Assembly (NCBI GenBank): GCA_009602725.1
Contig: WELB01000025.1
Span: 453,276 to 517,275 of the forward strand
Direction: 5' to 3'
DNA from: Spirogloea muscicola
Lineage: Eukaryota > Streptophyta > Zygnematophyceae > Spirogloeales > Spirogloeaceae
Length of the DNA stretch: 64,000 nucleotides
Positions 55,100-64,000 of the stretch are shown here, piece by piece (position 1 is the stretch's first letter; every line of letters begins with the position of its first letter). The translations under genes were made by a program, and so were the position numbers. The notes beneath the pieces are model-generated. The model was given only the letters and a program-made list of their open reading frames with translations, searched no databases and was not told the DNA's origin.

Positions 55100-55495
55100 T
55101 CTATCCCACTCTCGCAGCCCGTCGGAGGATGGAAGCTCGCTCTTCTCTTCCATAGGTGCCGCTGCTGAGGGTGGCCAGCCCTTCACCAAGTGTCTCTCTT
55201 TCTTTCCATCCTTAGCCAGCCGCCTTTCAGGACCCGGCACCACCCGCCTAGAGTACCTGCTCTGCCGCTCTTTCCGCCACCAGCAGCCTGCCTCCCACCA
55301 GTCAGCGTCGGTTGCGCGACACCTTGTCGGGTCTGCTTTGCTAGCAGCTGGCAGCTAACAGTCACTGGTGACGGCTGCCCTCTCCGTGTGCACGCTGATG
55401 GCCTCAGGTGTGTGCTTCTCCTCTCAAACGGCCCTTCGCACGCGTGATTGCAGGCTCATAGAGTTCTGGGCCAGCACTGCCAACGTTGTACTCAA
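55100..55495 (+). other. 5' region of the A3-like gene 1
   Basis: Pyrimidine-rich flank, probably promoter and 5' UTR. Possible GT..AG intron signals are present, but no coding frame joins the downstream exon. Confidence 0.35.
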
Positions 55496-56526
55496 ATGGG
55501 GGGCGAGGGCAAGGTGCTTGCTGGCCAACATGCTCATCCTCGCCTCGCAAAATGCAATTGTGGGTGCCCGCATGCAGAGCCGCCGCAACCGCCGCCCTCC
55601 TCCTCCGCCTATCCTACGCTGGCCGATGAGGCCGCTGAGCAACCTCCAGCGGGCTACCCAGGCGTGATCGGCTCTGCTGCAGACCATCAGCCAGCCACGG
55701 CTTATGCGGGCTTGGCCGCATCCGCCCCGGAGCCGCTGCCACCTGGCTACCCAGAAGCCGTCAGCGAAAGCGAGGCCAGCGACAACGGCTTGCCCTCTGA
55801 GAAACTTGGCGACAAGGGCCTGCCAGACGACATTGTGAACAGGGGCCACCATGGCCATCATCATGGACACGGCGCCTATGGCTACCCTCCGCCGCTGTAT
55901 GGACCACCAGCACCAGCCTACGGTTACCCCCCACCAGGAGCATATCCTCCCGCCTATCCACCGCCACCTGGTTACGGTCCTGGTGAGTCATTGACATCAC
56001 GGAGCAAAAGCAAGATGGAATGTGCAGGAAATCTCCCCGCCCCATGGTCTTAAGCGTGCTGCTCTCTTGCTGATCGACTAATGGTGGGACGGGACCCTTG
56101 TTTTTGCTGTCACTAGTTCCGTGCTAAGCTTCTTACCCAGCAACTGGTGGTAACCCTCATCCATTTTGGCCAGTAGTGTGTCAGCATCTCTTTGGCCACC
56201 TGGCAGTGTCCTCTTTGGGCGCGGTTGCTTGCGAGTGCACTTGCTGCATAAGCCCTTTAGGTGTAGGCACGGCGGCGGCGGCCGTTGGTTGGTCGCTCAT
56301 GACACCGAGCTTGTTTTGTGGTGGCACAGTGCCTGGAGCATACCCGGCACCATACCCGGGGCACTACCCGCACGCAGGGTATGAGCAGCACGGTCACCAC
56401 CACTACAAGCACGGCAAGCACAAGTACAAGAAGCACAAGCCTTTTGGGAAAATCAAGCGCAGTTGGAAGCACTTCAAGCACGGTATCAAGAAGCCCTTTC
56501 ACCACCTCAAGCTCAAGAAGTGGTAG
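55496..56526 (+). CDS. Glycine-rich A3-like protein 1 (Tyr-Pro-Pro and His/Lys-rich)
   Basis: Small low-complexity protein resembling plant glycine-rich protein A3 / XYPPX-repeat proteins; biochemical role unknown. Two exons, 55496-55982 and 56330-56526, join in phase (227 residues). MGGEGK start, as in A3-like proteins. An acidic/Pro linker with AGYPG and PPGYPEA, then GHHGHHHGHGAYGYPPP, and repeated Y-P-P units (PAYGYPPPGAYPPAYPPPPG). Exon 2 begins VPGAYPAPYPGHYPHAGYEQ and continues with a His/Lys-rich stretch (HHHYKHGKHKYKKHK) and a basic Phe/Trp-ended tail (FKHGIKKPFHHLKLKKW). No signal peptide or membrane segment. The long N-terminal part before the repeats is longer than in plant relatives, so the true start could lie further in. 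Tandem paralog at 58241. Confidence 0.75.
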
Positions 56527-57425
56527 GGGAGCTGGAGCTTTCTACTGCAGAGTGATAGATGTTGAACCTTTGATACTTCAGCTTCTAGAGGAGCTCTAGC
56601 AAGCTGCACTTCTAAGCAAAGGCATGACAATAAAAGGAGACGTGAAACTCCTCATCACTCGTGCACGTGGCAAGCTCGGCAGGAGTAGCAGCTGACTGCA
56701 ATATCTGTATTCCGCTAACTTTCTGTACAGACATTTCTGCTGAAAGCCCGTCAGACACGCTTGCGATCACTTCCAGGCTGGCATTCACAGCCATTGCCTT
56801 GCTGCATTTAAGAAGGGGTTCACTGGGAGTCGCCGACACTGGGAGAAATTTCTCCGCAATTGAAGACATCGTCTTGCTAATCTCAACATGTAGCCAACGT
56901 TTGCATATGGGGAAGCCAATTCGGGACTGTCTTGTAACAGAGTCCCACCGGCCAGGTACAAGAACAGCAACTTCATAGCAGTGAAGCACCACTTCTGCCC
57001 TTGCTCAACAGAGGCCAAAGGCGTCCATCAAGGCAGCCGCTTGCCTTCCAGGTCTGCAGTCCTCCTGGCTGGCCCTTGCTGCTTGTCCAACTCTCAGTCC
57101 TGTCAATTGTGGTGATGTGTTGAACGAACAAATTGGTCTGAGGATCCAATCTATCAATGCGGTAACATGGTTGATCAGTCATTCGGCTGGGGGCCATCCT
57201 GTCAAATGTGATAGTGTGATGAACCAGCGCATAGGCTGGGAATCATCCGACTCAGGCTACTGGGCCATCGGAGCCCTTCCTGTGAGAAGGGGTTCCCTGG
57301 CACATTGGACTTGTTCGGATCTCAGGCAACCGCGCTGCTCCGGTGCACCCTACCTATGGCTGCAACCCTAACCAGATGAGCATGCCGGCAGCCACTTGTC
57401 ATTGTGCGATGGTGTGTGTCAGCCT
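56527..57425. other. Intergenic between A3-like paralogs, no gene seen
   Basis: A possible AATAAAAGG polyadenylation-like signal lies at about 56628, following the first paralog. No gene or clear repeat up to the family C element. Confidence 0.4.
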
Positions 57426-57429
57426 GCTT

Positions 57430-57662
57430 GCAGCGAGCTCAGGCTCACGCTTTGCGAAAGAAAGCTGGTCGAGCCTGAGCTGGTGGCACAAGAGCTTGTC
57501 AATGGCTGTCCGGGTTTCGGGCATCGACTAGCAACCTCTATGTGCTGACCCGTGGTTACTGAACGGGTCAGCTCAGCAGCAGGTGATGTACACCTGCCAA
57601 TGTGCTAGCCTTTGTACTTGGCCACACAGGCCCTCCATCGCTCAATGCATACTCCAGTTCTC
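57430..57662 (-). repeat. Family C element, full inverted copy
   Basis: Reverse-complement relative of 29163-29390. It holds the hairpin GCTGACCCGT (57544-57553) / ACGGGTCAGC (57563-57572) around the loop GGTTACTGA, plus GGTGATGTACACCTGCC and TTGGCCACACAGGCCCTCC. Confidence 0.8.
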
Positions 57663-58240
57663 CTACCTGCAACCCCACCCTAGGTGCGGGCGGAGCCTGC
57701 GCTAGTCTGGTATGTACCTGCCGCCAAGAGCGCCTCTGAGTCTGTACCGCCAAGTGGAGGGCGGGCTGCTGGTTGTGAGCGACGGGCGAAGTTCCAGCTG
57801 AGGACAGGGAGGTAGAAAGTCAACGAAGGTCGTCGAGCACCACCGGCCTTTCTCGCCGTTCGAAGGCGGCTGGTCAACGGGGGCAGCTTGGAGAGCGCGG
57901 AAGCTTCCGAGCCCCCGACGCGGCGGCGACGCCCGTCGGGCCCGACGGCTGCCCGATGGGGGCCAGGGGCAGGCCGGAGTGCCCACCAACATCGCCGTGC
58001 TTGCCCGCGCACTCCTTGGCCGCTGGGGCCCTCCGCCACTCGGTACGCACCTGGGTGGCCCACAGCTTCTCCTGTAACATCAGCAGCCGCATTGATATTC
58101 GGGCACTCGGTGCTCGCCGTCTGCCGTCTCCCCCACGACCTGCGGCGGCTCCGGCGAGGCAGCCGGCCGCTCATCTCGTGGCGAGGCTGAGAGCCCACGC
58201 AGCGCAGACGAGGCGGCGGGCGCTGTTCCGACGTCCGAGC
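57663..58240. other. GC-rich flank upstream of A3-like gene 2
   Basis: GC-rich, probable promoter of the second A3-like gene. The open frames on both strands (for example 57680-58243 minus) have no recognisable domain and fit base composition. Confidence 0.4.
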
Positions 58241-59154
58241 CATGGCGTCCGGTGAGGGCGGCGGCCCAAGCGACGAACCTCGCGGCGGCGCGCGGCTTTC
58301 GCAGCCGCCGTCCTGACGCTGGCGCCGCCATGGCGCAGGCCCTCCGCCTCCGGGCTATCCTGGGGGGCAGGCCCCTCCGGCGGGCTACCCGACTGTCACC
58401 GGCGCGCCCGGCGAGGGGCACGCCGACGACGGTGAACGTGGCCTCGGTAGCGGCGGCGGTCATGGTGGGTACCCACCTCATGGCTACTATCCTCCAGCCG
58501 GTTTTGGGTTCCCCCCCGCGTACCCGCCGCCGCCGCCGCAGTACGCCTCGGCGCCAGCTTATGGCTACCCTCCCACTGGGTACCCGCCATATCCAGGTGA
58601 GCATCCGGCACAGTCGTCGTCGCACCCCCAGCCAGTGTCGAAGCAGTCCTTGTTGTAGGTCCCGCTCGACTGCCAGGCCCCTCTGGCTGCAGAGGGGCCG
58701 CCTCTTGACATGAAGTGCTGCTCGAGACTGGAACCTTACGTAGGACCTTCATGTGTCGCATGAGATGCAATGCGGCCAGTTGGCGGCTTGCATTGTACAG
58801 TAAGAGCTGGTCCTGTTGTTCCATGTGGGTGGCTGTCGCCACTGTTTGCGGTTGCGCCAGACCCTCTCCACTTGTGAGCTGTGTTATGTCGCAGTTCCTG
58901 GAGGCTATCCGGGGCCTCCGCAGTATGAACAGGGCGGCCACGGCGGCCACGGCGAATACGGCGGCCACGGCGGCCACGGCGGCAAGGACAAGCACAAGGA
59001 GCACGGGGGGCACGAGGGCTGGAGCGCGCATGGGCATGGTTATCCCCCGCATGGCTTCCAACCTGGGTACCACGAGCAGCACGGGCATGCAAAGCACAAG
59101 GAGCACAAGCACAAGCACAAGCATTGGAAGAAGGTATGCTCATTATCATCTTAG
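58241..59154 (+). CDS. Glycine-rich A3-like protein 2 (tandem paralog)
   Basis: Same family as the 55496 gene, in the same orientation about 1.7 kb downstream. Exons: 58241-58250 (MASG, 10 bases), 58339-58596, 58895 to 59154; about 175 residues. Y-P-P repeats: PPPPGYPGGQAPPAGYP, YPPHGYYPPAG and YGYPPTGYPPYP. After the intron come VPGGYPGPPQYEQ, Gly-Gly-His repeats (GGHGGHGEYGGHGGHGG), a KDKHKEHGG patch and a His/Lys tail (HAKHKEHKHKHKHWKK). The last intron phase matches paralog 1, where exon 2 also starts VPG.YP. The 3' end is uncertain: reading on past 59133 stops at 59154 after VCSLSS, while a GT donor at 59134 and an AG at about 59260 would allow a short terminal exon. Confidence 0.72.
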
Positions 59155-60007
59155 CAGTACTCATGCTCTCTGTGACCATGTAGTCAGATGTCACCTCACT
59201 GTTTGTGACCAGGTAGTAAGAGGTCTCTCACATAACTCACGTTGTTTTTCTGGCAAAGCACGCCGAAGTCACCATGATCTGCAACGTAAATGCTTAGGCT
59301 GTTGAGCCCACTTGATAAGCTGAGGGCTCCTCTTTCTTCGAATTTGACCACTATGTGCAGTGAACAATAGATTGAAGATGCAGCTGTTCCAAAAGGGGAG
59401 CGAGGGCTGCGGAAATCCAGCCCACCAAAGAAAGAACAAGGATAGACCGCTTAGAGGAGTGCTGCCACTACCGGTGGATGAATGACGCTGGAGAAAAAGC
59501 AATGAGCTGAGCAGCCTTCCTGTTGCTCGCTCCAGCTGAGACTGTGATTTGATTTGTATATTCTTCAGCTATTCTACAGCTTTTTATCACGGCATTCAAT
59601 GATCGAACCCTGTGTTTCCTGTTAAACAGTCGGCAGCTACTACATAAAATCTAGCAAATATAAGTATTGCAAGCTCTTGGTGCAGTCTTCGTTTCATTAT
59701 CATTATTCAAATGCTTGTCGGTTGCTGAAAAGTGAAAGGACAGAGAGTACGTCTTGCAATTTGGGATTGCCAATCAGGATCTTTAGCTGCATGCTGTCCA
59801 GATCGAAAATTGCTGTATGCAACGTAAACACCCGCGGACCTGCAAAAGCATGATATATGTACTGCATCATGACACAACATTAAAGCCGAACAAAGTACAA
59901 GCGAAAGTTACAGGACGTGCCATCAAAACATGCTGCACCAAATGTAGTCCAAGTAACACATGCAGGAAAAGTGGACACTTGCAAAAGAAAGGGCTAATCT
60001 CCCCCTG
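59155..60007. other. Convergent intergenic region with one family A unit
   Basis: A family A relative lies at 59385-59450 (GGGCTGCGGAAATCCAGCCC). The rest is AT-rich 3' flank of the A3-like gene 2 and of the C45-type gene. No other feature seen. Confidence 0.5.
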
Positions 60008-62312
60008 TCAATGTTGGTGACTGTTGCTATCTACTAGAAGCATGGGTTCTGGATTACCTGCTGTCTCGAAAACGATGCCGCCCATATACATCGGAAACTC
60101 CTTATCTGCAGTATCTCCTAGAATCGCTGAGATGGAAACCTCATTGCAGCCAGGAGGCAGCTCTTCAGCTCGCCTTTGCCTGTGGAGGGAGCTTGGCTGC
60201 TGCCTCTGCATCATTTGCCAACTTAAACATCAGTCAGAGCAATAATAATGTTTGCTGATGAACAGAGAACGCTACTTGATATACCAACAAGCCTTTGCAT
60301 AAGCCACCTTCTAGCACTTAAGAACGGCTCCATCTGAGTAACCAATTGCACGCCCAGCCTTGCCATGGCTGTCAACTGACAAACATCTGAAAAACGTCTG
60401 CACGTGCTGTGAACGGTGACACCTGTGCAGGGTATGTTTTCCAGGAAGATCCGAGCAACGTACCTGCTTGACCAGAAGCCGCCTGTACATGTTAGCATGG
60501 AAATAGGGTGTTTCACCTATCTCCAGCAAAGAGTGGCGATCTCTTGATGTTGTCTCAACAGTCACTATGTGGCGATTCCCAATGTCCATGATGTTGTAAT
60601 TGTGTCCTACTGCAAGATTTGGTAGTACGACTCGCTGCAGGACTAGATTAGGGCAATTTGGGCAATGCAATGCTCCAACACCACACGGCACAATCCATCA
60701 GAATACATGATAACACAGAGTGGCACATGCAGTCAACAGCATGTCATTGATAGGAGGTGCTACCATCTGCAAGCAAGGCAACCTTAGTGCTCAATAACCA
60801 AGGAGTGGATGTGGTCGCCCATGTCATTATGGCTATCTTAGGTACAAAGTGTGGCTTGGCACATTCTTGACTATGTCCCCACTTACTCTGATGGCGTCCT
60901 GATAATCAGCAGCTTCCAGGAGATCACGAGAGACAAAGTTGCGAGCTACTCCACCAGCCACCACTTCAGATGGGCAAGGTGGTACAGCATTCAGCGTGAA
61001 GGCCTGAGACCACACGGTCTGAGACCTTGATGAGAAAGGACAACGTCTTGATGAACACCCTCATGCTGTGACATGGCCACACCGTCATACATGCAGCAGG
61101 TCTTGACAAAAACCCAAGGGGGGCAAGCAAAGCAGCTGTAGCTGCTCTGAGGACCACAGTAGTAGGTCTGTTATTATTGACAGGAAAGTTCGGCTCAGTA
61201 CAAAGCTCTACCAAGAGACCTCACCACACCATTGCTGTTGTAACCAAATGCACAACTTGGCAACTCGCCAGCATATGTGTAAGCTGGAAATTTAACTCCA
61301 GTCTCTAATTTGGCATGCACCAGGTACCTGTCACGAAGGTGGTACTATGTAAGGCTCACGAACAGGATTCCCATATCTGAGAGTGGCCATTGAAGGAGTG
61401 AGGAGCCAAGGAGGTACATTTAAAGGTCAGATTTGTAAATAGAAGGGCCAATTGGGATGGAGCTACGAGCATGAATGCAGGTTCCCCACCAGCAAGCCTA
61501 CTGGTGCTTACACGTGGCCTCTCAGAGCTTCGTCGGCATCCTCGTTATGGCCAACAAGTGCAGCAGCTTTGCTGCACACGAGCACGTCCGAGCACTGATC
61601 GGCCTGCGAGCCTGCCTCCCGCGCTTGGGCGTCAGGCAGAAACGGAGCCAGCTCCTTTCGAAGGTTAATAAGCAATATCTGCATCGCAGAAGGCCGAGAA
61701 GAATTTGTCACCTCGTAATCAGCCAAATGCAGGGCGCTGAGAGGCCCATGCAGGCTGAAGCTCAGTCTCTATGCTCCGGGCCATGTAGGCTGGTATCGAG
61801 ACGCGATCCCCACCTCAAGGAAGGGCTGGTCACTGCCTGCAGCGACTCCCTGCAGCTCCGACCAGTACCTAGGGAACAGAGACCTGCAGAGCTGACGCAG
61901 AGCGCCATGCCCCGCTAGTAACCGCGATCAAGTAGTGGACACCCTGACGGAATTTGAGCGTCAGAAGCAGGGATGATCATCAGCTTGTGCAGATCGACTG
62001 AGGAGCCGACGATGGCTTCGTCATCACGTCACTACCAATGTCTCCTCGTTAGCATCGCAACAAAGGGACCAAGCTGTGTCACTTGTTGGTCTCGGACAGC
62101 GCTTCCACCAGCTCGGCGCCCCGGGGGCTCGCCGCGAACGGCAGCAGCGCCGTCCGCAGGTTCCGGTCGCCCGCCAGCCTGCCGGCGATGAGCTCCGCGA
62201 ACGCGCGGCCGATGGCGAGGCCCATCTGGTAGGGGCTGCCGGCGACGGCCAGCGACGGGAGGCGGCGTTCGGCGGCGGCCGCCGCGGCCGGAGCGGCGGC
62301 GAGGCCCGCCAT
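60008..62312 (-). CDS. C45-family N-terminal-nucleophile hydrolase (acyltransferase-like)
   Basis: Homolog of plant proteins annotated as peptidase C45 / acyl-CoA:6-aminopenicillanate acyltransferase-like; these are Ntn hydrolases cleaving or transferring amide-linked acyl groups, substrate in plants unknown. Seven exons close in phase: 62312-62083, 61883-61814, 61678-61512, 61327-61225, 61003-60887, 60634-60464, 60205-60008 (351 residues). Landmarks: GSPYQMGLAIGRAFAELI, SLFPRYWSELQG, ILLINLRKELAPFLP, then QADQCSDVLV with Cys129 as probable nucleophile, VGHNEDADEAL, FPAYTYAGELPSCAFGYNSN, AFTLNAVPPCPSEVVAGG, RNFVSRDLLEA, VGHNYNIMDI, PYFHANMYRRL and GDTADKEFPMYM. No cleavable signal peptide is obvious, so the protein is probably cytosolic or autoprocessed. 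It is divergent from the F-box gene with 182 bp between starts. Confidence 0.9.
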
Positions 62313-62448
62313 GCGGCCAGGCTTGGGTGCACACTGACTTCCCTCGTTCAGTATTTCCGTCTTCTCCCAATAGATCCCCATTATTGTCTCCCATCTATCG
62401 CCGTCGCACCACCGACGGCGCCTGGCCCTGCCAATGTCCGCCGGCCCT

Positions 62449-62483
<35 letters not shown>

Positions 62484-62494
62484 GCATTGCCTCC
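62313..62494. promoter_or_regulatory. Compact divergent promoter (C45-type gene / F-box gene)
   Basis: Only 182 bp separate the two divergent start codons, so the promoters and 5' UTRs must overlap. Contains a (CCG)n tract at about 62449-62483, likely in the F-box gene 5' UTR. No TATA-like box is obvious. Confidence 0.5.
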
Positions 62495-64000
62495 ATGGAT
62501 GCCTCGCCGCTGCCGCAGGAGCTGCTGTGGAAGGTGCTGGCCTGCCTCGAGGACGCGCCGGACCTGGGGCTGGCCATGTGCGCCTGCCGCGCCTTCCGGG
62601 AGGCCGCCCGCCGCGCGCGCCGCCTCCGCTTCCGCTTCTCGCACAAGGCCCGCGCGCCCGGCCTGCTGTCCGTCGACCAGGCGGCCCTCTGGACCGGCGA
62701 GCACGCAGGCCAGTGGCCTGGCTTCGGCTCGTCCACGATGGGCTCGTTCACAATGGGCTGCCCATTAGTTATGTCCTGACCACTCTGGAAAGGGCGGAGC
62801 TCCTCGGCTAACGTGGGTTTCGCGTGGCTTGGCAGATGCCCTCCTCACCAGCATCATCTTCAACCTTCAGCGCAGCCACCTGCAGGTCCTCGAGATCGGG
62901 TGGAACGACAAGCCCGTGATAGCGCAGAGCTTCACTGGCTACTCTCCTGGGGCGGTGGCCGCGTGGCTCATGTGCCTGAAGTCCAGTCTCAAGGGTGAGA
63001 GTACCACCGTAAAGCTCATGGCTGCCCTTTGCTCGACTTTGAGTACGAGCTGGGCACGAGCTGGGAAAGTGTTAGTAGTGGCATTCATAAGACCGTGCTC
63101 ATTTGACCTTCGGCTTCATGCTTCTGCATCCTGCAGAATTCCGCTTGGAGAACAGGCGGGTGGTTCACGAAGACTATATCGAAAATGACAGTCGGAAGAG
63201 GTGCCATACTTGTGAATGGAGCATGCTGTCCCCTGACTGAAGCCATAGACATACAGACTGATGCATGCATCTTCCAACAGTACAATCATATGGATACGCT
63301 TTGTGCCGTTTGTGGAAGCTTTGAAGATGGGTTTTGCAGCATACATGTTATCTGACGGTGGTTGATCTGTCTTTCAACAGCCCTGTACTGAGCCATCAAG
63401 TGTTCACTCATCTCCACAAGAGCGGCATCTGCGTGCTGGAACTCACTGATATCCAGCTGCCAAGCCAGCTGCATATGCTTCGACTACCCAGCCTGGTCAA
63501 ACTTCACCTCAGCCACATCTCACTTGCACCAACTAGAAGTGTCATTGATGACATTTTGACTGGTGAATACATGCTGTCTCTTAACCTACTCTAAGCAGTC
63601 TCTGGGGATGTTTCTGGTGAAGCTTTTGCTTTGCTACATTTGAAGTGGACTATTGAGGCGTGCTATGTCAATTTGCTCGCGTCTGTGCACAATCAAGAGC
63701 TGCTTCACTTACACAATCACCAACTGACAGGAGACTGTGTTGTCTCTCACTGGAAGCTTCCTTTGGTGGTCCACTCACGCCATCGCTGTGTCCAAGCCAG
63801 GTTGCCCTGTTCTTGAAGATTTCACCCTTGAAAAAGTAGGTATGCATCATGGAGACCCTCTGGCGTATATGTGGAGATCTGCAAGCCTGAAGAGGCTGCA
63901 AATTCGACAAGTTGGAGTTGTGGATGACCTCTGCTTGCACATGCCCTCCTTGAAGGTCTTACAATCAGCTCAAGTCCATCAATATACTTGCACGCATTAG
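62495..64000 (+). CDS. F-box protein with leucine-rich repeats (3' end outside window)
   Basis: Likely SCF ubiquitin-ligase substrate receptor. It starts at 62495 after a (GCC)n leader. The N-terminal F-box is SPLPQELLWKVLACLEDAPD then LAMCACRAFREAARRARRLR. A following motif, ALWTGEHAGQWPGF, ends exon 1 at an unresolved donor before 62784. Exon 2 (62836-62994): LTSIIFNLQRSHLQVLEIGW. Exon 3 from 63137 (EFRLENRRVVHEDY), 3' boundary unclear. Exon 4 (63340-63562): VVDLSFNSPVLSHQVFTHLH, then CVLELTDIQLPSQL and LVKLHLSHISL, typical LRR spacing. A last stretch, 63800-64000, reads CPVLEDFTLEKVG, SLKRLQIRQVG and MPSLKVLQ. The gene runs off the right edge. Exon boundaries past exon 2 are provisional. 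Confidence 0.75.

Noticed and set aside
60343-60397. Possible extra exon in the C45-type gene (after the exon ending at 60464)
   Set aside because: It has acceptable splice signals, but including it breaks phase with the last exon; joining 60464 directly to 60205 restores both phase and family similarity.

Overview
The window is nuclear DNA of a green plant-lineage eukaryote. It carries intron-rich, plant-type genes: an early light-induced protein (ELIP), a chloroplast HSP90, a PsbP-domain thylakoid lumen protein, a plant-specific HD2 histone deacetylase and glycine-rich A3-like proteins. Introns are short (mostly 80-300 bp), start with GTRNGT-type donors and usually end in TGCAG. Many first exons are GC-rich and later exons are near 50% GC. 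Gene content and compactness suit a streptophyte alga or another compact streptophyte rather than a seed plant. I cannot name the species. Four single-N positions and one 10-N run show that this is an assembled draft. All exon models were made by eye from frame continuity, splice sites and family knowledge; most boundaries close in phase, and those that do not are flagged.

Layout: 0-2.2 kb is AT-rich with three long hairpins. 2.3-3.3 kb holds an ELIP gene (-). 3.3-8.6 kb is a repeat block. 8.7-11.1 kb holds a CCX cation/calcium exchanger (+). 12.4-20.0 kb holds a 20-exon plastid HSP90 (+) with a heat-shock-element-like site upstream. 20.0-22.3 kb is a repeat block. 22.4-25.3 kb holds a complete STEAP-type metalloreductase (+), an architecture best known from animals. 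25.3-29.8 kb is gene-poor. 29.8-35.3 kb holds RFC1 (+) without a recognisable BRCT domain. 35.9-37.6 kb is a repeat block. 37.8-40.1 kb holds an unassigned multi-exon candidate (+). 40.3-41.9 kb holds a PPD6-like lumenal protein (-). 43.3-45.6 kb holds an otubain deubiquitinase (-). 46.5-47.0 kb holds a LINE-like fragment. 48.5-52.4 kb holds an HD2 protein with a C2H2 finger (+). 53.4-54.8 kb holds a UBE2C-type E2 (-). 55.5-56.5 and 58.2-59.2 kb hold two A3-like Gly/Pro/His/Lys-rich paralogs (+). 60.0-62.3 kb holds a C45-family hydrolase (-), divergent from an F-box/LRR gene (+) that runs off the right edge.

The genes are mostly unrelated housekeeping loci: photoprotection and plastid proteostasis (ELIP, HSP90C, PPD6), ion and metal transport (CCX, STEAP), replication and cell cycle (RFC1, UBE2C), ubiquitin biology (otubain, UBE2C, F-box) and chromatin (HD2). 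The non-genic space is dominated by an unusual set of short interspersed repeats. Family A is built on a GGGCTG...CAGCCC hairpin (more than 40 copies, both orientations, none seen in exons or in the introns I modelled). Family B is about 350 bp, family C about 220 bp and family D about 60 bp; a GGTTACTGAG box is shared by B and C.
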